Assembly (NCBI RefSeq): GCF_001717955.1
Contig: NZ_CP014168.1
Span: 806,001-870,000 of the forward strand
DNA from: Sphingomonas panacis
GTDB taxonomy: Bacteria > Pseudomonadota > Alphaproteobacteria > Sphingomonadales > Sphingomonadaceae
Direction of reading: 5' to 3'
Length of the DNA: 64,000 bases
Position 1 is the stretch's first letter, and each line of letters begins with the position of its first letter. A program made the translations under genes and the position numbers. Shown one piece after another: positions 7,971 through 16,824 of the stretch. The notes under the pieces are model-generated. The model searched no databases, was not told the DNA's origin, and saw only the letters and a list, made by a program, of their open reading frames with translations.

Positions 7971-9383
7971 ATGCACTTCACTGGCAGCAACCCGGACGGC
8001 GAGACGTTGGTGCGTCTGCGCGACGAAAACGAACAGTTGCGGACCGCACTCGAGTCCTCTCTCGAGGAGAATAGCCGGCTGACCGAGGATCGTGACCGGT
8101 TGCTAGGGCGCGTCACGGCGCTTGGCCGGGAATTGCAGGGACTGCACGCGACGCATGCGCGCGCAAGACAAGCCGACCGCGCGACGACCGAAAATGCATC
8201 CGATCTTGCGTCATCTGCATCCGATGAGGAACTGCGGGTCGCTTTCGAAGAGCTTCAGGTGCTGACCGAGGAACTGGAAGTCGCCAACGACAGCCTTCAG
8301 CGGCTCAACAGCGAATTGGAGGCCCGCGTCGCCGAGCGCACCCGCGCACTGACGGAGGCGAACCACGTCCTGCGCCGCACCGAGGCGCGGCTGTTCACGC
8401 TCGTCAACGGCATTCCGCAACTGGTGTGGCGTGCGGTCGATCACGGCGACTGGACATGGTCGAGCACACAATGGTCCGATTACACGCAACTCAGCAATGC
8501 GAAGAGCCAAGGCATCGGCTGGCTGGACGCTTTCCACCCAGACGATCGGGAGGGTGCGCGGCAAGCCTGGGCGCGGGTTGATGCACAGCACGGCTTCACC
8601 TTCGAAGGTCGCATCCGTCGCGGCGCGGACGGTTGCTATCGCCACTTCCAGACCCGCGCGAGTCCGGTGCTGACGCCGGAAGGCGTGGTGCTTGAATGGC
8701 TCGGCACATCGACCGATATCGACGACCTGCTCACGCTGCGCGCACAGCAGTCGGTGCTGGTAGACGAGCTCCAGCACCGCACGCGCAATCTGATGGCCGT
8801 CGCGCAGGCGGTGATGCTGCGCACACTCAAGGGAAGCAGCTCGCTCGAAGAATTCCGCCGGTGCATCAGCGACCGCTTCGATGCGCTTACCCGCGTGCAA
8901 GGATTGTTGTCGCGGCGGGGCGGGCAGCGGATCAGTTTCGATGCGTTGCTGCGCGCCGAACTGTGCGCGCACGTCGACATCGATGCGCAAGGCAATGGCG
9001 CGCAGGTGTCGATCGGCGGACCCGACGGCGTGCCGCTCGAAACCGCGCTGGTGCAGACCCTCGCGCTCGCGCTCCACGAACTTGCGACCAACGCCGTGAA
9101 ATATGGTGCGCTGGCGCGTCCGGGCGGGCACCTCTCGGTCCGTTGGCACATCGTCGACGGCGAGCGACTCCACGTCGAATGGCGCGAGACCGGCGTCCCC
9201 GACGTACCCGCCGCCGAGGCCACCCCCAAGGGCGGTGGCTACGGCCGCGAACTGATCGAGCGTGCTTTGCCATATCAATTGGGCGCGCGGACCAGTTTTA
9301 CCTTTATGCCCGATGGGGTGCTATGCACGATCGAGGTCGATATCCCGCGTGAGCGATTGCTCAAGGAGAGAAGCAATGTCTGA
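7971..9383 (+). CDS. PAS-containing HWE-family histidine kinase
   Basis: The product is 470 residues from ATG 7971, preceded by AGAGGG. An upstream in-frame start was rejected because it overlaps the CheB gene on the other strand. Residues about 10-125 form a coiled coil (DENEQLRTALE, EELQVLTEELEV). About 135-255 is a PAS domain with the terminal W-LGTSTDIDD segment. About 260-345 is the HWE phosphoacceptor domain with His269 in DELQHRTRN, and the remainder is the HATPase with HELATNAVKYG and the W-x-E motif VEWRETG. Its stop overlaps the next gene, a single-domain response regulator, by 8 bases, so the two form an operon and probably a phosphorelay pair. In contrast with the kinase at 3472-4167, all catalytic landmarks are present. 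Confidence 0.9.
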   Translation: MHFTGSNPDGETLVRLRDENEQLRTALESSLEENSRLTEDRDRLLGRVTALGRELQGLHATHARARQADRATTENASDLASSASDEELRVAFEELQVLTEELEVANDSLQRLNSELEARVAERTRALTEANHVLRRTEARLFTLVNGIPQLVWRAVDHGDWTWSSTQWSDYTQLSNAKSQGIGWLDAFHPDDREGARQAWARVDAQHGFTFEGRIRRGADGCYRHFQTRASPVLTPEGVVLEWLGTSTDIDDLLTLRAQQSVLVDELQHRTRNLMAVAQAVMLRTLKGSSSLEEFRRCISDRFDALTRVQGLLSRRGGQRISFDALLRAELCAHVDIDAQGNGAQVSIGGPDGVPLETALVQTLALALHELATNAVKYGALARPGGHLSVRWHIVDGERLHVEWRETGVPDVPAAEATPKGGGYGRELIERALPYQLGARTSFTFMPDGVLCTIEVDIPRERLLKERSNV

Positions 9384-9756
9384 ACAAGGGCTTGTTGGGC
9401 GCCGCATTCTCGTGGTCGAAGACGAGTATCTGATCGCCGACGACGTGTGCGCGGCGCTGGTCGCGGCGGGCGCGGAGGTCTTGGGGCCATGCCCGACGGT
9501 GGAAGCGGCGGCGGCGATGGTGGCACACGAGGCGCGGATCGACGCGGCGCTGCTCGACATCAACCTGCGCGGCGATCCGGTCTTTCCGGTCGCGGATGCG
9601 CTGGCGGCGCGCGGTGTCCCGTTCGCCTTCGCGACAGGCTACGATCGCTGGGCGATCCCCAGCCGGTTCGAGGCGGTCGCTTTGCTCGAGAAGCCGCTCA
9701 AGGATCGACAGATCATCGCAACTCTTGAGCCGATGATGCCCGCCGCTCTGGCTTGA
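9376..9756 (+). CDS. Single-domain response regulator (CheY-like receiver)
   Basis: The product is 126 residues and consists of one receiver domain. The acidic pocket is in ILVVEDE, the phosphorylation site is Asp61 in ALLDINL, the switch Thr is in FATGYD, and the conserved Lys is in LLEKPL. No DNA-binding output is present, so it acts by protein contact or as a relay intermediate. ATG 9376 overlaps the kinase stop by 8 bases and has AAGGAGAG upstream, inside the kinase gene. Partnership with the kinase at 7971-9383 is strongly suggested by translational overlap. Longer in-frame starts upstream lie inside the kinase and were rejected. Confidence 0.9.
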   Translation: MSEQGLVGRRILVVEDEYLIADDVCAALVAAGAEVLGPCPTVEAAAAMVAHEARIDAALLDINLRGDPVFPVADALAARGVPFAFATGYDRWAIPSRFEAVALLEKPLKDRQIIATLEPMMPAALA

Positions 9757-9871
9757 ACGTCGACACCTGCCCGCGCTGAAGGGCACTTTCTTGATGGCGG
9801 TGCAATGGCGAGAGCACGACGGCCTCACAGTCGCTGGAGGCCCGTGCGTAGGCTAAGCGTGCGTGGCTTGG

Positions 9872-10387
9872 TCAAGCATCGGCCAGCGCCTTCTCGATCT
9901 CAGGCACCGGGCGTCCGGTGAGATCCTTGGCCAACTCGCCGTGCAAACGGCTAATCACTTCCTTGTGATAATGCTTGCGCAACTCGCCCAGCGTTTTCGG
10001 CGGCGCAACCACGACGAGCGCATCGTACGCGTTGGCCAGAGCACGGCGTTTCAGCATCTCGGCGATTTCCGCAGCAAAGCGTTCCTCCTCCTGCTGGTGA
10101 TAATCAGGTTCTCCCATGGAGCCGCGTGACGGCGCGAACTGCGCGCCACCGCCGCTGCCCATGTTTTGGTTCGATCCGCCTTGCGCTGCGGCAGGTGCGG
10201 AGGCGCCGCTCTGCGTCGAGGACGCTCGGCCGGCCGCATCGCTCTTCAGGTCGCGGTCGGGGGCATCCGCATGCTCCTCGGCCAATTCGACCTGTAAGTT
10301 CAGCGCCGCGGCGTCACCTTCGTTGCGAAAGAACAGCATCTTGCGGCCGTCCGCGACCAGCACGAAGGTGTTGTGCGGAATCTGCAT
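9872..10387 (-). CDS. Host-attachment-family protein (baeRF-like)
   Basis: The product is 171 residues from an ATG (complement of 10385-10387) with a strong AGAGGAGG upstream. It starts with FVLVADGRKMLFFRN and ends with a helical half (AKDLTGRPVPEIEKAL), the pattern of the family named after a plant-attachment protein and related to archaeo-eukaryotic release factors. Residues about 55-95 are a low-complexity Gly/Ser/Gln linker that is probably disordered. VVVAPPKTLGEL near residue 130 is the conserved core strand and loop. The biochemical function of this family is not settled. A longer frame to 10486 was rejected since the strong ribosome site marks the shorter start. Confidence 0.85.
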   Translation of the reverse strand: MQIPHNTFVLVADGRKMLFFRNEGDAAALNLQVELAEEHADAPDRDLKSDAAGRASSTQSGASAPAAAQGGSNQNMGSGGGAQFAPSRGSMGEPDYHQQEEERFAAEIAEMLKRRALANAYDALVVVAPPKTLGELRKHYHKEVISRLHGELAKDLTGRPVPEIEKALADA

Positions 10388-10781
10388 GGTCGATCCTCCT
10401 CTTTGAAAATGGTGTATGTGGTAACGCGACGTGCCCCGTCTGGTTTCCAAGTCTTGCTGCGCCCGTCGGGGTTTGCGGCGGCCCACCGCCTAAGCTCTGC
10501 AATCTTGGGTCGGCGACCGGCCGGCGGTTCGACGAGCAAAGTCGTTTCGTCCTCGCGCAACTTGAGGCTTCATCGGCAGAGTTGATATGCGCCTTTAGCC
10601 TGCACCGCGGATGCCTTGCATACCGTCGTCACTTCCTTCACTGTAGGTAAGGAAGAGATTTAGGTTATCCTACATCAATGTCGTCTTATCCTGGAGCGCA
10701 TATCGGGACGAAGATAGCGCTGCCTCCCGGAAGCGTTTTCAACATCTCGACGGCCACTGCACTGCGAGAATTGGCTGAACC
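10388..10781. other. Intergenic stretch, nothing recognised
   Basis: These 394 bases separate the host-attachment gene from the divergent oxidase operon and must hold promoters for both. No confident -35/-10 pair, repeat or small gene could be picked out by eye. Open frames here have no ribosome site and no family resemblance. Confidence 0.4.
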
Positions 10782-11222
10782 GTGAGGCGCCTTTTATCTT
10801 TCGCGCCTGCCGCGTTGCTGGCCTTGACGGCATGCGAGAGAGAAGCGCGTGTTATCGCGGCCGACCAGCCGCAGACATCACCGCGCGGCCCGCAGGACCC
10901 GCGCGCGGCCGCTTACGAGAACAACGCCTATCAGATATCGCAGGGCGGCCGATACTTCACCTGGTACGGGTGCGGGCGCTGCCATGTGGTGGGTGGAGCA
11001 GGCGATCTGGCCAAGGCGGGCGCCGGGCGCGATCTCGCGCATATCTACGCTGCGGTCGCGCACGGCCACACCTCCGGCAGCCGCATCCCGTCGGAGCAGA
11101 TTTGGCAAATCGCCGGTTACATTCGCAGCCTGCCACAGACGGGCGCGGCGCGGGCGCAGCGGCAGGTACATGATCTGCGTGGCGAGCCGCAGGGACAGAC
11201 GTGGACGGGGGCGCTGCGATGA
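10782..11222 (+). CDS. Cytochrome c lipoprotein, first gene of caa3-type oxidase operon
   Basis: The product is 146 residues, starting at GTG 10782. LLALTAC is a lipobox, so the protein is probably anchored on the periplasmic face. One heme-c site, CGRCH, lies at residues 64-68. The segment SEQIWQIAGYIRSLP near residue 110 is the C-terminal helix usual in class I cytochromes c. It likely carries electrons into the oxidase encoded downstream. Its stop codon overlaps the start of the subunit II gene (ATGA at 11219-11222), so translation is coupled. A Met ligand is not obvious after the CGRCH site, which leaves the sixth heme ligand uncertain. Confidence 0.85.
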   Translation: MRRLLSFAPAALLALTACEREARVIAADQPQTSPRGPQDPRAAAYENNAYQISQGGRYFTWYGCGRCHVVGGAGDLAKAGAGRDLAHIYAAVAHGHTSGSRIPSEQIWQIAGYIRSLPQTGAARAQRQVHDLRGEPQGQTWTGALR

Positions 11223-12202
11223 GAGGCGCTTGGTCGTTCGCTTGGCTTTTTCCGCTTGCCGCGTGCGCCGGGCCGCAGAGTCCGCTCGCGCCAGCCGGGC
11301 TTCAGGCGGAGTGGCAGCATTGGCTGCTGATGCTCATGTTCTGGGTCTGCGGCATCGTCTACGCGCTGGTGATGGCGCTGCTCGGGGCGAGCATCTGGCG
11401 CGGACGACGCCGCCTTACCGGTACGCCAGAGACGTCGCCCGACGATCGCCGATTGAGCAAGGGGCTCGGGCTATGGGCGGGGATGATCGTAGCAGGGCTG
11501 ACGATCCTCATCCTCGGCAGCTTCGTGGTCGAGCGTGAACTCGCCAATGAACGCAAGCGCGAGGCGTTGGTGGTGCGTGTCACCGCGCAGCAATGGTGGT
11601 GGCGCATTCAGTATCGCGATCCGGCAGGCACAGGCTGGATCGAAACCGCCAACGAACTCCACTTGCCGGCAGGGCGCACGGCGCGGATTGAACTGGGTTC
11701 GGTGGACGTGATCCATAGCTTCTGGGTGCCGAATGTCGCCGGCAAGATGGACGTGATCCCCGGCCGCGCCAACGCGATCGACGTTACGCCGCACCGGCTC
11801 GGCTGGTTCCGCGGCCAGTGCGCGGAGTTCTGCGGCGCGCAGCACGCTCACATGGCCTTCGATGTGAAGGTCGACACGCCCGCCGAGTTCGCCGCATGGC
11901 TTGCCACACAAGCCAGCCCGGCGACGCCGCCTGCCGGCGCTGCGATGGTGGTGACGAACGGGCCGTGCGCGTCTTGCCACACGATCCGCGGTACCGCGGC
12001 GCGCGGGCGCGCCGGGCCGGATCTCACGCATGTCGGTGGCCGCCGTTCGGTCGCGGCGGGGACGTTGCCGATGAGCCGTGGCGCGCTGCAAGGCTGGATC
12101 GCGCAACCGCAGGCACTCAAACCCGGCACGCTGATGCCGGCGGTCGCGTTGACGGGCGCGCAGATCGACGCGACGGCTGCCTATCTGGAGTCGCGCAAGT
12201 GA
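11219..12202 (+). CDS. coxB: Cytochrome c oxidase subunit II with fused cytochrome c domain (caa3 type)
   Basis: The product is 327 residues. It has a lipobox-like N-terminus (PLAACAG), two membrane helices at about 35-60 and 85-110, and a periplasmic cupredoxin domain carrying the CuA site: His in VIHSFWVPN and the cluster GQCAEFCGAQHAHM. A C-terminal cytochrome c domain follows, with CASCH near residue 250 and a candidate Met ligand in GTLMPA. CuA plus fused heme c defines the caa3 group of heme-copper oxidases. It accepts electrons from cytochrome c and passes them to subunit I. ATG 11219 overlaps the previous stop, and its own stop overlaps the GTG of subunit I. Confidence 0.93.
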   Translation: MRGAWSFAWLFPLAACAGPQSPLAPAGLQAEWQHWLLMLMFWVCGIVYALVMALLGASIWRGRRRLTGTPETSPDDRRLSKGLGLWAGMIVAGLTILILGSFVVERELANERKREALVVRVTAQQWWWRIQYRDPAGTGWIETANELHLPAGRTARIELGSVDVIHSFWVPNVAGKMDVIPGRANAIDVTPHRLGWFRGQCAEFCGAQHAHMAFDVKVDTPAEFAAWLATQASPATPPAGAAMVVTNGPCASCHTIRGTAARGRAGPDLTHVGGRRSVAAGTLPMSRGALQGWIAQPQALKPGTLMPAVALTGAQIDATAAYLESRK

Positions 12203-14070
12203 GCCGGCTGGACGAGACCTGGGCAGACCGGCCGGGTTGGTGGGGGTTTCTGACCACGGTCGACCACAAGCGCATCGCCGCGCGCTACATCGTGACCGTG
12301 GTGGCGATGCTGTTCCTCGCCGGCATGCTCGCGCTCGACATGCGGCTGCAACTCAGCACCGCGAACGGCACGCGGATGGGGCCTCAACTTTACGATGAGA
12401 GCTTCTCGCTGCACGGTTCGACCATGCTGTTCCTCGTCTCGGTGCCGGTGATGGAGGCGATGGGCATCTGGCTGGTGCCGCTGATGCTCGGTGCGCGCAA
12501 CCTCGCCTTCCCCCGACTGACCGCGTTCAGCTACTGGCTGTACTTTGGAGGCGTGCTGATGCTGTGGGTGCCACATGCGCTCGGCATCACGCCCGATCTC
12601 GGCTGGTTCGAATATCCGCCGCTATCGGGGCCAGGCTATGCGCCGGGGCACCGTGCCGACATCTGGGCGCAGATGATCACCTTCACCGAGGTCGCCGCGC
12701 TGTCCGCATCGGTGAACATCGCCGCGACCATCCTCAAGATGCGACCACCCGGCATGACGCTGGCACGCATGCCGTTCTTCCTGTGGGCAATGCTCATCGC
12801 GTCGCTGATGACGATCTTCGCGCTGCCCGCGGTGATGCTGGTGACGAGCATGCTGATCGCCGACCGGCTCGTCTCCACCCAGTTCTTCACGCCGGCGGGT
12901 GGCGGCGACGTGCTGCTGTTCCAGCATCTGTTCTGGTTCTTCGGCCATCCAGAGGTGTATATCATCTTCGTGCCGGCGGTCGGGTTCGTCTCCGCGATCG
13001 TCGAGGCGTTTTCGCGGCGTCCGCTGTTCGGGCATATCGCGATGGTTCTGTCGCTGCTCTCGATCTCCGTGCTCGCCTTCGGGCTGTGGGTGCATCACAT
13101 GTTCGCGGTCGGACTGCCCCGGCTCGGCAACGATTTCTACACCGCCGCGAGCATGGCGATTGCATTGCCTGCGGGCATCCAGATCTTCTGCTGGATCGCG
13201 ACGATCTGGAGCGGGCAGCCGCGCTTCGCGACGCCGATGCTGTGGGTGGTCGGTTTCATCGCGACCTTCGTGATCGGCGGCTTGTCGGGCATCATGGTCG
13301 CCTCGGCACCGCTCGATCTGCAATTGACCGACACGTATTTCATCGTCGCGCACTTCCATTATGTGCTGGTCGGCGGCGCGATGTTCCCGTTGTTCGGGGC
13401 GTTCTGCTATTGGTATCCGAAGGCGACCGGCCGGATGATGTCGGAGCGGTGGGGCATCGTCGCGTTCGGGCTGATCGTCGGCGGGTTCAATCTCGGCTTC
13501 TTCCCGATGCACATCCTCGGCCTCGAAGGCATGCCGCGACGGGTCTACACATATGGCCCGGAGATGGGCTGGGGTGGGCTGAACCTGCTCGCGACGATCG
13601 GCGCTGCCGTGTCGGTACTCGGCGGGCTGGTGCTGGTCGGCAATGCACTGCTCAGCTATTGGCGCGGCGCGCCTGCGGGTGCCGACCCGTGGGGCGGGCC
13701 GACGCTCGAATGGGCCGCGCCATCGCCGCCGCCGCCGTATAATTTCGAGCATACCCCCGTCGTCACCGGCATCGCGCCGCTGTGGGAGCATGACGATCTG
13801 CCGGTGATGACCGGCCTCAAGGACGATGCGCGCGAGGTGCTGGTGACGTCGGTCGTGGATGCGATCCCGCTCTACCGCCAACACAGCCCGGCGCCTTCGA
13901 TCTGGCCGCTGGCGGCGGCGATGGCGGTGTCGGCAATGTTCGTCGGCAGCATCTTCACCGCCTGGGCGATCGTATGGGGTATGGTGCCGGTCGCGATCGG
14001 GCTGATCCTGTGGTTTTGGCCGGTGCGCGGGCGCGCCACCAGCGGGCCGCTGCGGGCGCGCGGACAATGA
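12199..14070 (+). CDS. coxA: Cytochrome c oxidase subunit I
   Basis: The product is 623 residues from GTG 12199, which overlaps the subunit II stop. This is the catalytic heme a/a3-CuB subunit, which reduces oxygen to water and pumps protons. Landmarks are ESFSLHGSTMLFL (heme ligand region), GHPEVYIIF with the CuB His-Tyr pair, WVHHMF with the two CuB histidines, and TDTYFIVAHFHYVL with the heme ligands. About 12 membrane helices are visible. Beyond the usual end near residue 530 there is a C-terminal extension of about 90 residues carrying two further predicted helices (SIWPLAAAMAVSAMFVGSIF region), as seen in some caa3 enzymes. Its stop overlaps the start of subunit III. Confidence 0.95.
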   Translation: MSRLDETWADRPGWWGFLTTVDHKRIAARYIVTVVAMLFLAGMLALDMRLQLSTANGTRMGPQLYDESFSLHGSTMLFLVSVPVMEAMGIWLVPLMLGARNLAFPRLTAFSYWLYFGGVLMLWVPHALGITPDLGWFEYPPLSGPGYAPGHRADIWAQMITFTEVAALSASVNIAATILKMRPPGMTLARMPFFLWAMLIASLMTIFALPAVMLVTSMLIADRLVSTQFFTPAGGGDVLLFQHLFWFFGHPEVYIIFVPAVGFVSAIVEAFSRRPLFGHIAMVLSLLSISVLAFGLWVHHMFAVGLPRLGNDFYTAASMAIALPAGIQIFCWIATIWSGQPRFATPMLWVVGFIATFVIGGLSGIMVASAPLDLQLTDTYFIVAHFHYVLVGGAMFPLFGAFCYWYPKATGRMMSERWGIVAFGLIVGGFNLGFFPMHILGLEGMPRRVYTYGPEMGWGGLNLLATIGAAVSVLGGLVLVGNALLSYWRGAPAGADPWGGPTLEWAAPSPPPPYNFEHTPVVTGIAPLWEHDDLPVMTGLKDDAREVLVTSVVDAIPLYRQHSPAPSIWPLAAAMAVSAMFVGSIFTAWAIVWGMVPVAIGLILWFWPVRGRATSGPLRARGQ

Positions 14071-14681
14071 GCGCGCGCCCGCAGCGCCGCGTCGGTGATC
14101 TCTCCGGCCTGCCCGAGAGCGCGTCGGGGCCGCGCCACCTCGTCTGGTGGGGCAATATCGGCTTCATGCTGATCGAAGGCACCGGCTTCCTGCTGGCGGC
14201 CGGCGTGTACCTCTATCTGGCGAGCCAGACGCCGCACTGGCCACCGACTGGCGATATACCGCCTGCCTTGATGTGGAGTGGCATCTTCACGATCGGCCTG
14301 TTGGCGAGCGAGATCCCGAACCTTTGGTTGCTCAGACGATCTCAAGCGAAGGACGTGCGGGCGGTGCGCTATGGCACCGCGCTGATGACGATCCTGGGAA
14401 TCGCATTGGCGGCGGCGCGGTGGTTCGAGCTTCAGCATCTCGGGGTGCGCTGGGACCATGACGCTTATGGCTCGGCGCTGTGGTTGCTGATGGTGCTGCA
14501 CACCACGCATGTCGTCACCGATCTCGGCGATACGGCCGTGCTGTCGGTATGGCTGTTCACGCACGAAGTCGGCGACGATCAGTTCGCCGACGTCGAGGAC
14601 AATTCCAATTACTGGACCTTCGTGGTGATGGCGTGGCTGCCGATCTACGTATTGGTCTATTGGGTGCCGCGATGGATGTGA
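14067..14681 (+). CDS. coxC: Cytochrome c oxidase subunit III
   Basis: The product is 204 residues, starting at ATG 14067, which overlaps the subunit I stop (ATGA). About five membrane helices are visible, including VWWGNIGFMLIEGTGFLLAA, the conserved Glu-containing helix, and a later helix with HTTHVVTDLGDT. Subunit III has no redox centre and stabilises subunit I. The length matches five-helix subunit III forms of caa3/ba-type operons rather than the 260-residue seven-helix form. Gene order II-I-III is the one expected for caa3 operons. Confidence 0.9.
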   Translation: MSARPQRRVGDLSGLPESASGPRHLVWWGNIGFMLIEGTGFLLAAGVYLYLASQTPHWPPTGDIPPALMWSGIFTIGLLASEIPNLWLLRRSQAKDVRAVRYGTALMTILGIALAAARWFELQHLGVRWDHDAYGSALWLLMVLHTTHVVTDLGDTAVLSVWLFTHEVGDDQFADVEDNSNYWTFVVMAWLPIYVLVYWVPRWM

Positions 14682-15019
14682 ACGCATCCCGGCGGCATCG
14701 CGGCGGGCGGCGCGCCTGGATCGGCTTGATGCTTCCCCCGCTGGCGTGGATCTGTTTCGAATATGGTGCGGGCGTGTCCCTGCGCGGTGCGTGCGCGGAG
14801 ATTGGTGGCTGGGCGGGGCCGCTGTGGGGGGTGGCCAGTCTCGCAGTGTGTGGCGCAGCCGTATGGATTGCGCGCGCGGCGGCGCGGGCGGAGGCCGCGC
14901 GCAATCCGCCGACGCGTCCGTGGTTGGCCCGGATCGCGATGTTCGGCGCGGGTGTGTTCGCTCTGGCGATCCTGTTTCAGACGACCGCGACGGTGATCGT
15001 GCCGGGTTGCGCCCGGTGA
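14672..15019 (+). CDS. Small membrane protein of the oxidase operon
   Basis: The product is about 115 residues with three predicted membrane helices (WIGLMLPPLAWICFEYGAG, a central segment, and IAMFGAGVFALAILFQ). The start is either ATG 14672 or GTG 14678. Both overlap the end of the subunit III gene, and no ribosome site separates them. Small multi-helix proteins at this place, between subunit III and CtaG, are common in alphaproteobacterial oxidase clusters and may be a small subunit or an assembly helper. I cannot assign a named family with certainty. The stop overlaps the GTG of ctaG. Confidence 0.75.
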   Translation: MDVNASRRHRGGRRAWIGLMLPPLAWICFEYGAGVSLRGACAEIGGWAGPLWGVASLAVCGAAVWIARAAARAEAARNPPTRPWLARIAMFGAGVFALAILFQTTATVIVPGCAR

Positions 15020-15912
15020 GAGCGGCTCGCGGTCTCGTGCCGGTCGCGCTGTCGGTTCCTGGCGCGGCGTGGGCGCATACCCTCGGAACGGGCGCATCGG
15101 TCGGGTGGACGTGGGACACGTGGATCACGGTGCCACTCGCGCTAAGCGGGCTCGTCGCGACAATCGGGTGGGCGCGGCTCCTGGCGCGTTCGGGACAGGG
15201 CGCATCGGGTCTGCGCCGACGCGGGCTTTGCTTTCTCGCCGGCTGGCTGGTGCTGGCAGGTGCGCTGGTGTCGCCGTTGCACGAGGCGGGTGAGCGATCT
15301 TTCGCGATGCACATGGCCGAGCATGAATTGCTGATGCTCGTCGCCGCACCGCTGCTGGTGGTCTCGCGCCCGCTGGCGGTGATGCTCTGGGCGTTTCCGC
15401 TACCGCTGCGCCGCGTTCTGGGCGGAGCGGGGGCGGCCAAGCCGGTTACCGCGATTTGGCGCGCACTGACCGCACCGATACTGGCGACGGCATTGCAGGC
15501 GGCGGCGCTGTGGCTTTGGCATATGCCGCTGCTGTTCGATATCGCGCTTGCGGACGCGGGCTGGCACGCCGTGCAGCATGTGTCCTTCTTGGCAAGCGCG
15601 TTGTTGTTCTGGACTGCGATGCTGCGCGGACACGACACCGCACAGCGTGGCACCGCGATACTGTGCCTGTTCGCGACCGCGATGATCTCCGGAGCACTCG
15701 GCGCGCTGATGGCACTGTCCGCAAGCCCCTGGTACACAGGCTATTCGGAACTCGGCATGGCACCGTTCGGCCTAACCCCGGCGGAGGACCAGCAGGTCGC
15801 CGGGCTGCTCATGTGGGTGCCAGGCGGCCTTGTTCACGCCGCCGCCGCCGTGTTGCTGATGCGCGCATTGTTGCAGGACCGTTCGCCCGGGACACTCGCT
15901 TATGCCGACTAG
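15016..15912 (+). CDS. ctaG: Cytochrome c oxidase assembly protein, caa3 CtaG family
   Basis: The product is 298 residues from GTG 15016, overlapping the preceding stop as GTGA. It starts with a signal-like segment (LVPVALSVPGAAWAH) and has about seven membrane helices. Family landmarks are HMAEHELLMLVAAPLLV with two membrane-facing histidines, WLWHMPLLFDIAL, and HAVQHVSFLASALLFW. In this family the histidines are thought to serve CuB-site copper delivery to subunit I. It overlaps the last cytochrome c gene by 11 bases. Confidence 0.88.
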   Translation: MRAARGLVPVALSVPGAAWAHTLGTGASVGWTWDTWITVPLALSGLVATIGWARLLARSGQGASGLRRRGLCFLAGWLVLAGALVSPLHEAGERSFAMHMAEHELLMLVAAPLLVVSRPLAVMLWAFPLPLRRVLGGAGAAKPVTAIWRALTAPILATALQAAALWLWHMPLLFDIALADAGWHAVQHVSFLASALLFWTAMLRGHDTAQRGTAILCLFATAMISGALGALMALSASPWYTGYSELGMAPFGLTPAEDQQVAGLLMWVPGGLVHAAAAVLLMRALLQDRSPGTLAYAD

Positions 15913-16321
15913 CCTGCGCCTGATCGCCGCGCTGCTGGTGGCGGCCACGATCGCCGCGATCGCCTCGATCGCGGTACTGCACGCGCAGGACGTCGCGCAC
16001 GCCCGCACCCAGGCCGAGCAGATGACCGGAGGTAGCGTCGATCGCGGCAAGCTCGCTTTGTCCCGCTACGGCTGCGGCGCGTGCCATGTCATCACCGGCA
16101 TCGCCGATGCACAGGGGCAGGCCGGGCCATCGCTCGCCGGCATCGCCAGTCGCGCGACGATCGCGGGGCGGCTCGCCAACCAGCCCGATCAGATGGTGCT
16201 TTGGCTGAGGCATCCGCAGCAGATCGTGCCGGGCAACGCAATGCCCGACCAGCAGCTGAGCGAGCGCAACGCGCGCGATATCGCTGCCTATCTGTATACC
16301 CTGCGGAAGACGACCTACTGA
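15902..16321 (+). CDS. Membrane-anchored cytochrome c, last gene of oxidase operon
   Basis: The product is 139 residues. An uncleaved or signal-type helix at about 5-27 precedes a class I cytochrome c domain with CGACH near residue 58. A candidate Met ligand lies in GNAMPDQQL, followed by the closing helix RDIAAYLYTL. It overlaps the ctaG end and so belongs to the same transcript. With the cytochrome at 10782 and the heme-c domain of subunit II, the operon encodes three heme-c sites, which suggests a dedicated electron-delivery chain rather than reliance on a general soluble cytochrome. Confidence 0.87.
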   Translation: MPTSLRLIAALLVAATIAAIASIAVLHAQDVAHARTQAEQMTGGSVDRGKLALSRYGCGACHVITGIADAQGQAGPSLAGIASRATIAGRLANQPDQMVLWLRHPQQIVPGNAMPDQQLSERNARDIAAYLYTLRKTTY

Positions 16322-16824
16322 GTTGATTCGCTGGCAGGGCGTATCGCACGCCGGACGAGTACCTGTTGCCGGCGCCAACGTCCGGCAGACGCCCGACATC
16401 GGCTCCCGTACCACTTTCGCCAAAAATATCGGCAGCGAAAACCTGTAGAATCAAATTGATAAGGGATACCGTGGAGTAGATGGCCGCACCCATTGCCAGC
16501 CAATCGGAGCACGTCAGATCAGGTCCGACTGGGAAATCCGCAAGGCGCCAGCGAGTCCGCTGAGTCGCACAATCCGGCCGGACCGCCCGATCGAACAGGT
16601 TCGAACGTCCAGAAAACCCCAACACTGCTCCTCTTTTCCGCGTAGCGATGCCATTCGCTAACCTTGATATTTATCCGGCAACTCCGGAATTTCCGGGTAA
16701 GGGAATCGCGCATGCCTCGGGCGCCTGCGGAAGCCGCCGACCAGGCACCATTTGCGCCATGCCGTGATAAGTGCCCACCACAATAGCTATTGCGACCTAT
16801 TATCACACTCGCTAGCGACGCCTT
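16322..16824. other. Intergenic stretch, nothing recognised
   Basis: These 503 bases lie between the oxidase operon and the sigma factor gene. Open frames on the minus strand here run into the flanking genes and show no family resemblance. A loose inverted repeat CCGGAC...GTCCGG near 16350-16386 could be part of a terminator, but it has a long loop and no T-run. The sigma factor promoter should lie at the right end but was not identified. Confidence 0.4.
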
